A stretch of 64,000 nucleotides of DNA, taken from Dipetalonema caudispina (taxonomy: Eukaryota; Nematoda; Chromadorea; Rhabditida; Onchocercidae). This document shows positions 14,601 to 25,811 of the stretch, one piece after another; position 1 is the stretch's first letter; each line of letters starts with the position of its first letter. The DNA is taken from assembly GCA_013365325.1 (NCBI GenBank), contig JABVXV010000115.1, positions 1-64,000 on the forward strand. Direction: 5' to 3'. The notes beneath the pieces are model-generated. The model was given only the letters and a program-made list of their open reading frames with translations, ran no database searches and had not been told where the DNA came from. A program made the translations under genes and the position numbers.

Positions 14601-15810
14601 AAAAAACATTAACTGGGTATCCAAGAAAAAGAAATACCTGCTCCGTATTTGGTGGTATGGACCATCTGTGTGCCAGTAAAGCATCGATTACATCTGAGGC
14701 GGAACATGCCTCTTTTGTGGTGTCATTTAACTCTGCAAATGAAGAATACTGCAACAAGGTTTGAGTTGATAAGAAAAACATACCCTCAAATTCAATTTCG
14801 AATTTGAGGGTATGTGGCCTCATTTATAAATTATTTGTCTTGAAATACTATATGTAATAAATATTCGTTGTTAGTCGCGTGTTCTAATTTCTTTAGATTA
14901 TCAATAAAATTTAAGCAAGTTTAAACAAGCCAGAAATTAAGTTATTCTAATTTCGAAGTATTCTAAAGCCAAGACTCATTACTTATTTCAGCCGCACATA
15001 TGAAAAACTAGAGGTGTGATCTAATATACACTTTTCTGGTCTGAATTTATATTGTTCCCATGCTATTACAAAATGCAAACCTTGAATAACTCGTTTTAAA
15101 GCATCCAAAAACATCAATTTGTGACCTTCAGAGGCAAGCCTATTACCAATCGTCTGGACCCATTTTAAAAAAGCCTTTGAGCTACAAGGAATTAAGATGT
15201 ACTTTTCGTTTGAGTCAAAAAGTGGAGAAAGCAGCGTTAACTATTTCAGAGTAATAAAAACAAAAGAAAGAGAAATTAAAGAAGCTTCACATCGTTTGAT
15301 CCAGTATGCAGAGATGATTTCAATTAAGGATAACCTGGCAAGTCCCTGCAGCAATGAATTAGCAAAGCATGTGTTGCCCAGATTGAACATTGCTGGAATG
15401 CACTGTCCATTGCCATCTGAAAAAATCCATAAAATCTCTTAAACTCATTTTCAGTACACAATTAATTTGAAATTGTTAGACCCAGTGTAGATTCTATAAA
15501 AATAAAAGAAGTAAAATAATGAACAACAAAGTATCAATTTGTGCTAATGGGCAGGTAAATTCAACTTTATGGACATTGAGATAACTAAATTACTGTTGGT
15601 CTAAATACGATTGGATTAGTAAAACTTACTAGCAAGAGATCGAAATGCACTGCGAGACGATCGTCTAGAAGTTTTGTACAGATAAGTGATGGCACCAATC
15701 AAACTACTCGTTAATAGTATGCTAGTGAAAAGATAATGCGGTATGCAGCTCCATGAACATTTCACCAATGGCCATTGCCATTTCCACAGATTTCCAGAAA
15801 AATGACTCAT
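11696..15810 (-). CDS. USP30: USP30-type ubiquitin-specific protease with N-terminal membrane anchor
   Basis: Thirteen exons in minus order: 15810-15630, 15416-15335, 15181-15081, 14732-14638, 14472-14367, 14206-13902, 13692-13600, 13457-13398, 12992-12861, 12667-12536, 12280-12144, 12073-11908, 11779-11696. Phases agree and give 557 residues. USP30 is the outer-mitochondrial-membrane deubiquitinase that opposes Parkin-driven mitophagy. Here a hydrophobic segment (about 25-45, HYLFTSILLTSSLIGAITYL) is followed by an Arg-rich stretch. The Cys box is NLGNTCFANSLLQG with C77. The His box is QAHSGHFITYRRG with H507, and a serine (S527 in WYKTSDM) sits where most USPs have Asp, as in USP30. A CDRC motif in exon 9 may be half of a zinc site. 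Exon 6 encodes a poorly conserved, Ser/Asn-rich insert. The exon 5/6 junction is the least certain. Confidence 0.9.
14778..14815. repeat. Perfect inverted repeat, 16-bp arms with 6-nt loop
   Basis: The left arm (14778-14793) reads ACATACCCTCAAATTC and the right arm (14800-14815) is its exact reverse complement; the loop is AATTTC. It lies in the intron between exons 3 and 4 of the USP30-like gene, about 45 bases upstream of the exon 4 acceptor in transcript sense. It could fold as a stable hairpin in DNA or pre-mRNA. It may be a tiny mobile-element remnant or a splicing-relevant stem. Confidence 0.9.
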
Positions 15811-17904
15811 CGATTGTATCTGATTTAAAATATGGTAAAACGTTAAATGCCAAAGCTAATACTGCACCACATAATCGAACTGAAATGAAATTTCATTAAA
15901 AATTCAATCTGAAGCTTTTCCAACGGTTAACCAAAATTATCTTTATATAATTACTTTTCGTATTATGATGTAAATTAGAGTTATCCAGAAAAAAGATATT
16001 ACAGAGAAATCTTCTATACCATTGATCTAAAACAAATTCGAACTGATCACAATACATAGAAACCAAAATATCTTCTTCCAATATTGCTATGAACCAAATC
16101 TCGCTGAATTTCTTGATAAAGCTTTAATGAAAAGTTTTTATCCCAACAAGCTTTCTCCATTTCAATTTCTCTGTATTCCATTGAGTTCATTTTGTATTTA
16201 CCTCATTAAATCTTCTCATAAATATACGATAATTTGCATTCAACGTTCGAAAGACAATATTCATTGTACTTTTCATATAATTAGCTCATTATAATTAAAT
16301 TAGATATAATTACACTAGATAAAATTGGAACAAATTGAATCAGATTAAATTAAATTTGATACCATTAGGGTACATTACCATTTCTACCGAAATTATTCAT
16401 CAAAAACAATAACCGATAATATCTACAAAAGTTAAAGCAAAAATTTCAGTAGAGGATTCGGTGCCAGCTGAAGGCCAGTTAATGGTAGTTTATTCAAATC
16501 TGTACTGGATCAATCAAAATGGTTTTTTTTTAACTGTCAAAAATTTGGGGAAATCATAAGTGGAAATTTTTGAACCTTCGCCATTGCACATAATTGTATC
16601 GATAAGGAAGTTGGAATACGTAAGGGGCATATTTTGTGTGATACTAGTTTGCTACAGTCTTAGTTATTAGGTGTATGGCTTTAAGATTAAATATGTTTAA
16701 TAAAAATTTGAAATATGAAAACGACCAACACAACGACAGACTCGTTTCGAAAATTGGTTAACGCTTTTAAGTTATCCATTTCAACTGCATGGATTTCCAC
16801 TTTCTATTTTGAGAAAATAAATTTTTCAGCTCTAAAAATTTCACATTTTTATTCTGTCCTCTACCAACATAATTTGTACATGGAACCATCGTTTTCTTCT
16901 TACCATTCACATAAATAATGCTTTCGTTATATTTTAATAAGCTTGTTATATCACCTCAGGAAAAGGTTCTCGTACACTTCTAACAGTTGCCGTACAACAA
17001 CTATTAAAACATTGAAATTTGAATGATTATTGTGACCTCGTTTAATCCACAAGAGAAGTGCTAAATTTTATCAAATAAAAATTCCAAGTTCCTGACATGC
17101 ATAAACTGAGACTGCGAGAAAAACCAATATTCTTTTGTTATAAAAATTCATAGAAGCATTGTGGCAATCATCGAGCATTTATTTCACTATGAATAAAATA
17201 ATGTGAGACGAAATGAGGAGTGGTGAAACATCCCGTTCTCACAACGCGTACTCTGTCGTATTTCAATTTCTTTCGGTTTCTAACGCTCCCAATTAACTTC
17301 GAAACCTTCGGATGATTCCAACAAATAAAGAAAAAAAGTAATGGTGAAAACAGCACTCTTTCGGGATTTTACTATGCTAAGAATTTGCAATCGATCTCAA
17401 TTGTTTAGGCAAATAAAATGTGAAATAACCTCATAAAAAAGTTTATAATCATATTTTAGTTTTTCATTAATGACAGTATGGTACCAAAACTTTCAAAAAT
17501 CTACTGAATGACGATAAGAGATCTTGACAAAAAAAAAAAAAAAAAAACTAATCGAAAGAAAGAATTCTGTTACTCCCACAATTACATAATTAAAAAAAGT
17601 TGGACTTGTTTCTCAGATCCTGAAATGCTTTAAGAAAAAAATAAAAATACTTGAAACAATGTGATTTCTAAGAAAAATCTGATGAAGAACGAACACATTA
17701 GGTTAGCTTCAGAAAGAAGTACAAAATATAATAGTATTTCAGAATGTAGCAGAGAAGTACTATAGAAGTGGATCCGATTTTTTACAGTTAGAGAGGGCCA
17801 TTGCGCTTAGTTTTTGAGGCAGTATACGAAAAGAAATCAAAAGTTACAACACATTTAGGAGTAGTAATGAATGATAAATTATACATGATCGTAATGAAAT
17901 TTCC
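15811..17904. other. Intergenic between the USP30-like gene and histone H3.3
   Basis: About 2.1 kb without a supported exon. The stretch 16260-16360 is a degenerate AAATTAGAT-like run. A poly(A) run of 18 lies near 17530. ORFs around 16715 and 17168-17356 show no motif or splice context. Confidence 0.35.
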
Positions 17905-18915
17905 TCAAGCGCGTTCACCACGGATACGACGGGCCAGCTGAATGTCTTTTGGCATGATTGTAACACGCTTGGCATGAATTGCGCACAGGTTGGTATCTTC
18001 GAAAAGACCAACCAGATAAGCTTCACTCGCCTCCTGAAATAATATAATTGCTCGAACATCAAAAGAGAGATAGTTTCTGCTCGCAGATAGATCAATTACA
18101 TCCTTTTCAAAAAGGGAAAAAAAAAAAATCAAAAACCAATGTTCCAGTCTGAATAACGAAATTCCGACAATTTCAAAAAATAATTTACGAAGAAAAATTA
18201 AACTATGCAGTTTTAAAGAAACAATATATTTGTTATAGTCAGATTTTGGTGTTTCTAGACACTCACATGACTTTATGACAGTAGATTGTAACTAATATTG
18301 TTTAAATTACGATATGCTCCAACAGTACTAATCGCAACGCAACTTTCTTTTAATAAATATAATTTCACATTCAGTTGTGCTTGCCACAATAACACATATA
18401 GTATTAGAAATGTCGCGAACTGAAAAGAGACAGCAGCTCACCTGAAGAGCGCCAATAGCAGCCGATTGGAAACGCAGATCGGTTTTAAAGTCTTGAGCGA
18501 TCTCGCGGACCAAACGTTGAAACGGAAGTTTTCGGATCAGAAGCTCAGTAGATTTCTGGTAGCGACGAATTTCACGGAGCGCAACAGTACCTGGACGATA
18601 GCGATGAGGCTTCTTAACACCTCCGGTTGATGGGGCAGATTTACGTGCTGCTTTTGTAGCGAGCTGTTTACGCGGTGCTTTACCTGTAACGATCGCTCGT
18701 CACTTCAACTTGATTCCATGAATTACAGTTTTAAAAACGAAATTTAGCTAAATCTTAACAATTTCAAGAACTAACTGAGTTCTTGATCACAATCCAGTAA
18801 AAGCTAAGACTAAAGATTTTTGGGAAAAGATGACTCTGAGTTCGAAAATCTGTAAATCAGATAAAAACAGCTAACCTCCAGTAGATTTACGAGCGGTTTG
18901 CTTGGTTCGGGCCAT
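17905..18915 (-). CDS. H3.3: Histone H3.3 (replication-independent variant)
   Basis: Three exons in minus order (18915-18876, 18683-18442, 18033-17905; phases 1 and 0) encode 136 residues. The protein starts [13 protein letters not shown] after the initiator Met and ends RRIRGERA. It carries the H3.3 marks: serine at position 31 (KSAPSTGGV) and AAIG at 87-90 where canonical H3 has SAVM. H3.3 is deposited outside S phase at active genes and regulatory DNA. The presence of two introns, and no visible histone 3' stem-loop after the stop, agree with a polyadenylated, cell-cycle-independent gene. Donors are GTTAGC and GTGAGC; acceptors are TTACAG and TTTCAG. The codons are richer in G and C than the flanks, as expected of a highly expressed gene. 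Confidence 0.97.
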
Positions 18916-20723
18916 TGTGGGCGGTAATCAGCAAAGAATTACGAAAGGAATCGAAAGATGGACAAGCAGCAGAAGGCTGAAAAATGAGTTCCACGCAAAC
19001 TGAGAACAATATACTATAACACGTAAAAAGAAGGATGTAATACTTTGCTTAGATTTTTTTTTTATATATTGCTTCGAACGAAAAAGGTCACTCTGATGAA
19101 TCCTTTAATATTATTGCATACTGATGAAATAAAATAAAATTCGAAGCACAGAAATGTAATGGCCAAAATGTTTTTCGATCAATATGCAAAACAAGTTCAT
19201 CAAATCGATTTGTTGTCCAAAAACAAGGCAAGTCGTGCATTAGAGCCATAATTTTGATATATTACCCATCCCTTCATGTATCCAGTTAAGAGTAGCTTAT
19301 GAACAAATTGAGGTCATGTGCAAATGTAACAAAGAGGTTGTCTTCCCGAAGATATACTTGAACAACTAACATTTACTTGTATAGCATACTTCTAACTGAG
19401 TAGATTTTGTGAAGATTTACAAAACTCGAACTAAAATCTAATAATGCTTAGAATACCGTGAATTATCTCCAAATCACTTGAACTTTTAGTGATTGACCTT
19501 TTAGCAATATCTTCAAATACCCGATGAGTCCAGAACTCGCAACCTTCGTTTGCCCTCCCGTAAATTAAATACGAAAGAAAGTACAACCGATCTTATTTTC
19601 TATTATGTCACTGTTCATCTTCTAATAGTATACTATTTCATATATATCATTCATTCATTTAATTCATTTTAAAAGCAAATAAGAGGTGAAAACATGCAAA
19701 GTTTCCCGCTCATCCTTTAAAATTAAAAATTAAATGAAAAGCATCTTTTCATTTCTTTTACAGCATCAAATAAATTTATAGTCAACAGGACACTCTCACA
19801 GAATGTGCATCAACACTACTCTCTCGCGTACTTTTTATCCTACATAAGGCACTTCCTCTACTGTATCACCGTCTAGTCCTCTCCATCCACTCACACTACT
19901 GCCGCTTTCTCACTGATTCTATGACTATCTCCACCAAGGACTTTCAGGAGTACTTTCCTGGATGTAAGTTAAGTAAACCTTTATACAAAAGTAAAATGCT
20001 AACGGAAGTACGGCACCAAAAAGTAGATGTGACCAGTAAATGCTTGGATTACAATTAAAAACAAAAGTCTAAAATAAAAGTCATGAAATTTGAAAGAAAA
20101 TTGACAACAATTCTTGCGAGCAAATTATGTATTTCTCAGCAAAGACACTGCAGAAATCGTAAAATTGCGCATTTTCGATGAATTTTTATGGAGAAAATGC
20201 GAAATTTGCTCGAAAACTTCGGAAAAAAACCAGCAACAACAACCGGAAGCACCGTAACCAGACGGAAGAACCATAGAAGCCGAAAAGAGCCACGGAATAC
20301 GGCAAGCGGTAGTTCACGATTGAATAGGGAGAAGAACGAACTTTGGCTGACACTCAGGACGGAAAATTGGTTGATACTCAGTGATGTATTGATCGCCTAG
20401 TCGTCGAATTAATGGGGGAACGACCGGAGTAAAGAGAAGGGTGACACGGATGGGACATGGTAGTACCACAACACATCATATCTCTCATCTCACCGCTATT
20501 GAGGAAGGAGCCATCAACTGATATATCCTCCCCGATATCGCGATACCGCGGGAGTTGAAATGAAACAGTCCACTAATAGTAACTCAGCTTTCCTCGATAT
20601 AATCCCCCAACACACCAATGTCATGAAGCAATACCCGTTCACTCCCTATCACATATTTCAACCATCCCCGCCAGTCACCACTCACGAGCGAGCTACTTCT
20701 AATTTCTCTCGTATGAAACGTGC

Positions 20724-20985
20724 CACGTGCAAATTCCTATGACAAACAGCGCATCTTTAACACTGCAACATTGATGCAGAGCAGTCATACACGTAGATGT
20801 GAAGTGTGTCACGCGATATGCACGTGATGAAAACGTGTCATACACCGCTATTAAGTGTTTCTCAACGTCATCAGCAGTTAAAGTTGGTCTACCTATTAAT
20901 AATGGATCATTATGTGGCGTTCGAGAAGTGACGTAATCACGCAAAACGCGTCGTGACAACACGTTGGCCAGAAAGTAGGTACGTG
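20724..20985. promoter_or_regulatory. Cluster of ACGT-core motifs (E-box and CRE-like)
   Basis: Within about 260 bases there are eight ACGT cores. They include two perfect CACGTG E-boxes (20724-20729 and 20821-20826), a CRE-like TGACGTAA near 20929-20936, and several ACGTG/ACGTC copies. In DNA of this composition about one would be expected. CACGTG is bound by bHLH factors and TGACGT by bZIP factors. A regulatory role is inference only; the nearest genes are VPS29 (about 1.2 kb downstream) and H3.3 (about 1.8 kb away). Confidence 0.4.
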
Positions 20986-21130
20986 TAACTGTACTACTGG
21001 CAGTGTGTAAGTATTCATGTATGTGTTAGTGGATAAGAGATTTCCGTTGAAGGATGCGCAAGTGTAAAGAAAAGTAAGGATCTAAAGGGTAACCTCAACT
21101 AACTACGGTAATTCGAGTTCAACATGCTAC

Positions 21131-21170
21131 TCCCCCATCCCCCATCCCCCATACCCATACCCATCCATCA
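21131..21170. repeat. Short tandem repeat, CCCCCAT/ACCCAT units
   Basis: Consecutive CCCCCAT copies grade into ACCCAT copies. It is a simple C-rich microsatellite at the edge of the GC-richer island. Confidence 0.8.
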
Positions 21171-21557
21171 AGCCTACCTGTCATGACTTTTATTTACCTC
21201 TCTGACCTATATAATGCATAAATACTCCATCAACACTACCGCTCGACCTTTGATCCTTAGGCAGTCAATGCCTCTCACCTTATCTTTCACTCTCTTTCAT
21301 TCCCAGAACTTCTAATATCGTTGCACCGTCTCATCCACTCTCACATCCATGATATGTTTTAACAATTACTCTGATATCCTGTCACTCCTCTAAAATCATT
21401 CATTTTTCTATTTATCTTCCAGCATATAATATTTCTTCGAATGTTTCACATCCTCCTTAGAATCTACAGACTCGTTGTGAATTATTGAATTTAATTGAAA
21501 TAATAATCCAGATTTCTTGATGAATGTGCATGAGTAGAAAGATAAATGAATGAATAG

Positions 21558-21585
21558 GGAGAGAGAGAGAGAGAGAGAGAGAGAT
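21558..21585. repeat. (GA)n microsatellite
   Basis: About 13 GA dinucleotide copies in a row, upstream of the VPS29 start. Confidence 0.95.
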
Positions 21586-22220
21586 TGAGGGATGACATAT
21601 ACATTGTTATTAATAATTGCATGCTCAAATTTTTGATGAGATAACTTGGAAAGTTATGCAAATTATAGGAATGTGCTGAGTGTTGAGATTTGGCTATGTT
21701 ACCAGTGGATAGATTTAGGTATAAGGAGCTTAAAATGCATTATATGCTTCTAATAAAATGGTAGCATAAAAATATGGTAATGTGGAAAACCTCAAAGAAA
21801 AAAAAAAAGGTGCAAAGAAATAATTCAGCAATAAATACTTGAACTATCAAATGAACTTCTCCCGGAATGCCTTACTCAATAGTTGTGTAACTAAAAGTGA
21901 ATTACGGAAGGTTAATTCAATCCTATACTATCAATACCAGGAATTCCTGAAGTGTTGATAAGCGTTCAACATGAAGTTGTTCTATTTTGTATGGTTTTTG
22001 GCACAAATAACTTGGATACGATATGTCTGATGAAAAATGTGAATGTACAACGATTATACATTCGGAGAAGTTTTATGAGGTGGTTTTTTACGGAAATCAA
22101 TTTTAGGATGTGATTTTGTCGTTTCCTGATGAACGATTAGCTTATGACATTGAGAAATTGATGAAATTGTAAAGAATTGGACCTTGTTACTTGGAATTAT
22201 TTCATTTTCAATCCGAAATT

Positions 22221-23340
22221 ATGGTTTGTTTATCTCTTCTTTGGAAATTCTTTCAGCTAATTTTTATCAAATAGCTCTTTGAAAATCAAAACCGACTTAT
22301 ACAATTTGCTTTTTTCAGTTGGTCCTTGTTATTGGTGATTTTCATATACCACATAGAAGTCATAATATACCATCAAAATTTCGTAAATTATTGGTTCCAA
22401 ACAAAATGCAACATGTTTTGTGTACCGGTAACTTGTGCACGCGTGAAACGTTCGATTACCTGAAATCCTTAGCGTCTGATGTACATGTAGTGAGTTTCAG
22501 ATTTTGGTAGACTGTTTTAACGTTGCTTGCAATTCAATTTTCTTTCTTTAGATCTGCGAACTTTCTGCTCATATTTATTTACTTCGTTACTGATACTGGA
22601 AAAATTTCAACGGAATTAAAAACAAAGAACTTTGGATGATCATTAGCAATAGAGATGCTACTTTGAATGTTCGTCAGATCCAACGCATGGATGAGAATCC
22701 AGAGGTTTCTTATTCAAGTAATGTTATTTTAGGCTCGTGGTGATTTCGATGATGTTCTAACGAATTACCCAGATACCAAAGTTATTACAGTCGGGCAGTT
22801 CCGAATTGGTTTATGTCACGGTCATCAAATTGTACCTTGGGGCGACAAGAAGGTAACTTAGTTCACGAAAATGCTTGGAAGAGCGGAAGATCTTGGTATA
22901 TTTTGGAAGGAAGTGTTATTTTTAGAGATTAGAAATGTTAGCACGGCAAATGGATGTGGATGTTCTGATAACTGGACATACACATGAATGTCAAACTTTC
23001 CAACATGAAGGACGGTTTTACGTAAATCCCGGCTCTGCAACTGGAGCTTTCTCACCCATACAAAGGTAAAACTAAACGGTTTGATACGTCCGTAATATTT
23101 CAATAAAATTTAAACGAGACATTGCACCGAAGAAATTTAAATAATATGGCTTCAATGCGTACTAATCAGTTTTTGTCTTAGTTATTCAGGTTTTAATAAA
23201 ATTAATATTTCAGTGATGTCATACCGTCATTTGCCTTATTGGATGTGCAAATAGGAACGCTGATTACATATCTTTATCGATTAGTTGACGATCAGGTAAA
23301 AGTAGAACGTGTTCAGTTTTCGAAGTCTACGACTGATTAG
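22221..23340 (+). CDS. vps-29: Vacuolar protein sorting-associated protein 29 (retromer subunit)
   Basis: Five coding exons: 22221-22223, 22319-22489, 22733-22852, 22926-23065 and 23214-23340, with matching phases, encode 186 residues (family about 182-188). VPS29 is the metallophosphoesterase-fold scaffold that binds VPS35 in the retromer, which recycles cargo from endosomes. The start is [14 protein letters not shown], followed by [46 protein letters not shown] and NPGSATGAF. These are the conserved loops of the fold, including residues that would be metal ligands in active enzymes. The first coding exon is only the ATG; the codon at 22221-22223 is followed at once by a donor (GTTTGT), and exon 2 begins with the leucine codon that follows Met in relatives. 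An AATAAA at 23594-23599 is a plausible poly(A) signal. The gene is tail-to-tail with the astacin gene. Confidence 0.94.
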
Positions 23341-23716
23341 ATAATTTATTTACGTATGATACAGTACAGTGATCATTTCATATTTACGCTACTTTTTTCT
23401 CTAATTTCTGTTGCTGAAAGCACCATGAAACTGCATTGATTAAACGAATTATGTATACTCATCACAGTTTTAATGTTCAATATGTTTGTTTTCTTTTGAA
23501 TCACGATTTTATTTGAATCACATATTGAAATGAATCGAACAGAGGGCAAAAAACTCCCTGTTTTTGTTGGTGGTTTGAGATTTCGAAAATGAGGAATAAA
23601 GCACTCTCGGGTCTATTCATATTGCTCTTTAATCATAGAAATGACAAAAAACATTTCCCTAAATTAATAACCATTTCGTTTTCCATTTTTATCGAGAAAC
23701 CATGCAAAAACAAATT
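23341..23716. other. Convergent 3' flanks of VPS29 and astacin
   Basis: This 376-base gap separates two stop codons facing each other and should hold both 3' UTRs. AATAAA in plus sense lies at 23594-23599. No other feature was seen. Confidence 0.5.
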
Positions 23717-25811
23717 CTAACATTTATAAGCTCGATTAATCCTATTAATATCACTTAATGAAAAATCAACACTTCTACCCATTAATGGAGTAACTGCTTG
23801 AATTCTTGCTTCTATTGTATTTTTTCCATTACGACTACCTTCCGCTGATTCATAATGCATAATAGAAAAATAATCGTAACTTTCACCATAATACGATAAC
23901 TTTACTGAAGTCAGTTTTTCGAAGTCGGTACCAGCACCTGAAAAAGAGGGAAAAGGACATTTCAATCAGGAAAATTCTGTAAGTTTTTCCAAAACTTCGA
24001 ATATTTTTGTATGTATATCAAAAATCACATGCTTTGAAGTAGAGGTAGATTTAGTTTCCATTTGCATATCCAACATAACTAAGTTTTAAAAATATAAATG
24101 CGGGCAAGATATTCTCATGGATTCAGTTCAAGTATAAGCTTCCTATTCACCTTAATACAAAAGTGCTTTTTATGATGGTAGCGATTTCCACATTTTTCCC
24201 ATCCCAATCATATAGTTGAGTTCTCAAACGGTTGTCGCTAATTATCAAATGCTTTGTAGCCGATGAAATCCTGAGTTTTTTAATAGCGAAGAGAAGTTAC
24301 AAATACCCGTACACAGACAAAAGTTCCGGAAGATTAGAAAGATTGAAACGAAGTTCACCAAAATGTTAATAAGTTAAGTGTTGGCTAGTGATTGAAGGGA
24401 TTCTGAGAAAATAACCATCAAAAATGGAAAGCTTAGAAAAAGATCAGAAGTCAGTTTCAATAACAGTAATATTGTGGAAAAGACTTACCAGGTATAATAT
24501 TTTGCCACAAAATATTAACGAAATAATCGCGATCATCGCGTTGATGCTCATGGATGAAACCGATCACATGCATCAATTCATGAATTACCGTTGCATAATT
24601 TAGACATTCATCAGCGAGTGATACGTGTTGTGGACCTCCCCCAACATGAGCAAAATCAGCAAAACATCTACAGTGCAAGGATTCATTTGGTTGCTGTATA
24701 TTAGAAGAATCAACAGACGTGAATAAGCTTTCAGATAATTAACGGATCATCGCACAAACAGAATTCGAGCAAATATCCGTCAGAATCATTCCGCTTATTC
24801 CATCACTGAGTGCGTATCGCACAGAAAAAAAAAGATGTTCGTTATGTTAATCTTCAAATCTCTTCGTTCAATTCATGTGCTAATTAGTTTGTCTATCGAT
24901 GACCCGAGAAATGGAAAATTAATTTCTGGCATTTAATATTGAGAAGAAAGATGAATTTGTATACCCATCAGTTTTTGAGATAATAATGTAATCTGTATCA
25001 AATAGTTGTCGAGGGGTGAAACGAATGCATGTTCGTGCAGCGTAAGCGGTTATTGCACGCGCAATTATAGCACGTTGATACAGAGCTGTAAAAAAATTAT
25101 TCAATTTATTGGATAATTTTTTCCTTTTTTTTTATTTACTATTTTTAACTTGATGATTCCAATTTTTTACGCAAACATTTTTTTATATCTTTGAAAGATG
25201 GGATGTTCCGAGTTTCACACTTAATTTTTAAATTTGAACTTTTTATACTTCCAAAACTAGAAACCTTTACCTAATTTTCCTTTTGAAGAGACATAAAAAG
25301 AAGTGATTGGTATCTCTAATATTTCAAATGGAAAGAGATCTTTCGAAACAGAAAATTGGAAAACTTTAGTGATATGACTAAGTTAATTAATTTACCATCA
25401 ACTGATAAAAACTGGTAAGCTTACTTACTATAAGTGGAGGAAATAGCATATGGTATACGTCCGTTTGGCCATTTATCATTTTCGAATATCACTGCAGAGC
25501 CTCGCTTTCTCCTCTAAAAGATGTAAAATTTAGAAGGAAGAAGCTATTACTTTTTACAGTCACCATACTATTTACTCATCTTATTTGTAAGAAATTTTAA
25601 TAAAGGTTAAGATTTTACAAACCTTTAATGGAAAATGCTGATCGTTAGCGGAAATTCGAAGTGGCTCATTGATATTGACAAAATTTGCATTAAAAAAATC
25701 AATTGAATTCAAAAATTGATGCTTATTTGCCAATGCCACTGAAATGAATGGTAGCAATGGTAGTCTTAAAGATGGCACCACGAAGATCGAAAACATGGAC
25801 AAGGAATACAT
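23717..25811 (-). CDS. Astacin-family zinc metalloprotease, compact secreted form
   Basis: Five exons in minus order, 25811-25623, 25513-25429, 25085-24965, 24667-24489 and 23937-23717, give 264 residues. Order of parts: signal peptide ([12 protein letters not shown] onward), short propeptide, a basic RRKR site at 64-67, then the astacin catalytic domain to the last residue. The zinc site is [14 protein letters not shown] (H161, H165, H171; catalytic E162). The Met-turn is SIMHY with M218 and the metal-binding tyrosine Y220. C111/C264 and C133/C153 match the two conserved disulfides. No EGF, CUB, ShK or TSP domain follows, so this resembles the simplest nematode NAS proteases. Members act in moulting, hatching, digestion or tissue invasion; the exact role here is unknown. 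RRKR suggests activation by a furin-like protease. Confidence 0.92.

Larger units (their letters stand above)
18916..22220. other. Intergenic with a relatively GC- and CpG-rich island (about 19.8-21.2 kb)
   Basis: No recognisable gene. The stretch of about 19800-21200 is clearly richer in G+C and CpG than its surroundings and holds several open frames. These include a plus frame 20188-20400 starting MEKMRNLLENFGKK, a minus frame about 20699-21033 ending CTWHVSYERN, and a stop-poor plus stretch 19791-19970 that ends at a good donor (GTAAGT). None matches a family I know. C/T-rich segments at 19800-19930 and 21220-21350 share short phrases (CATCAACACTAC, CACCGTCT). The block could be a shared regulatory region, an old mobile element, or unrecognised exons. 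Confidence 0.35.

Noticed and set aside
24668..24693. Alternative acceptor at 24694 adding QPNESLHCR to the astacin exon
   Set aside because: It breaks the phase with the previous exon, while the acceptor at 24668 gives the conserved DGCFADF junction.
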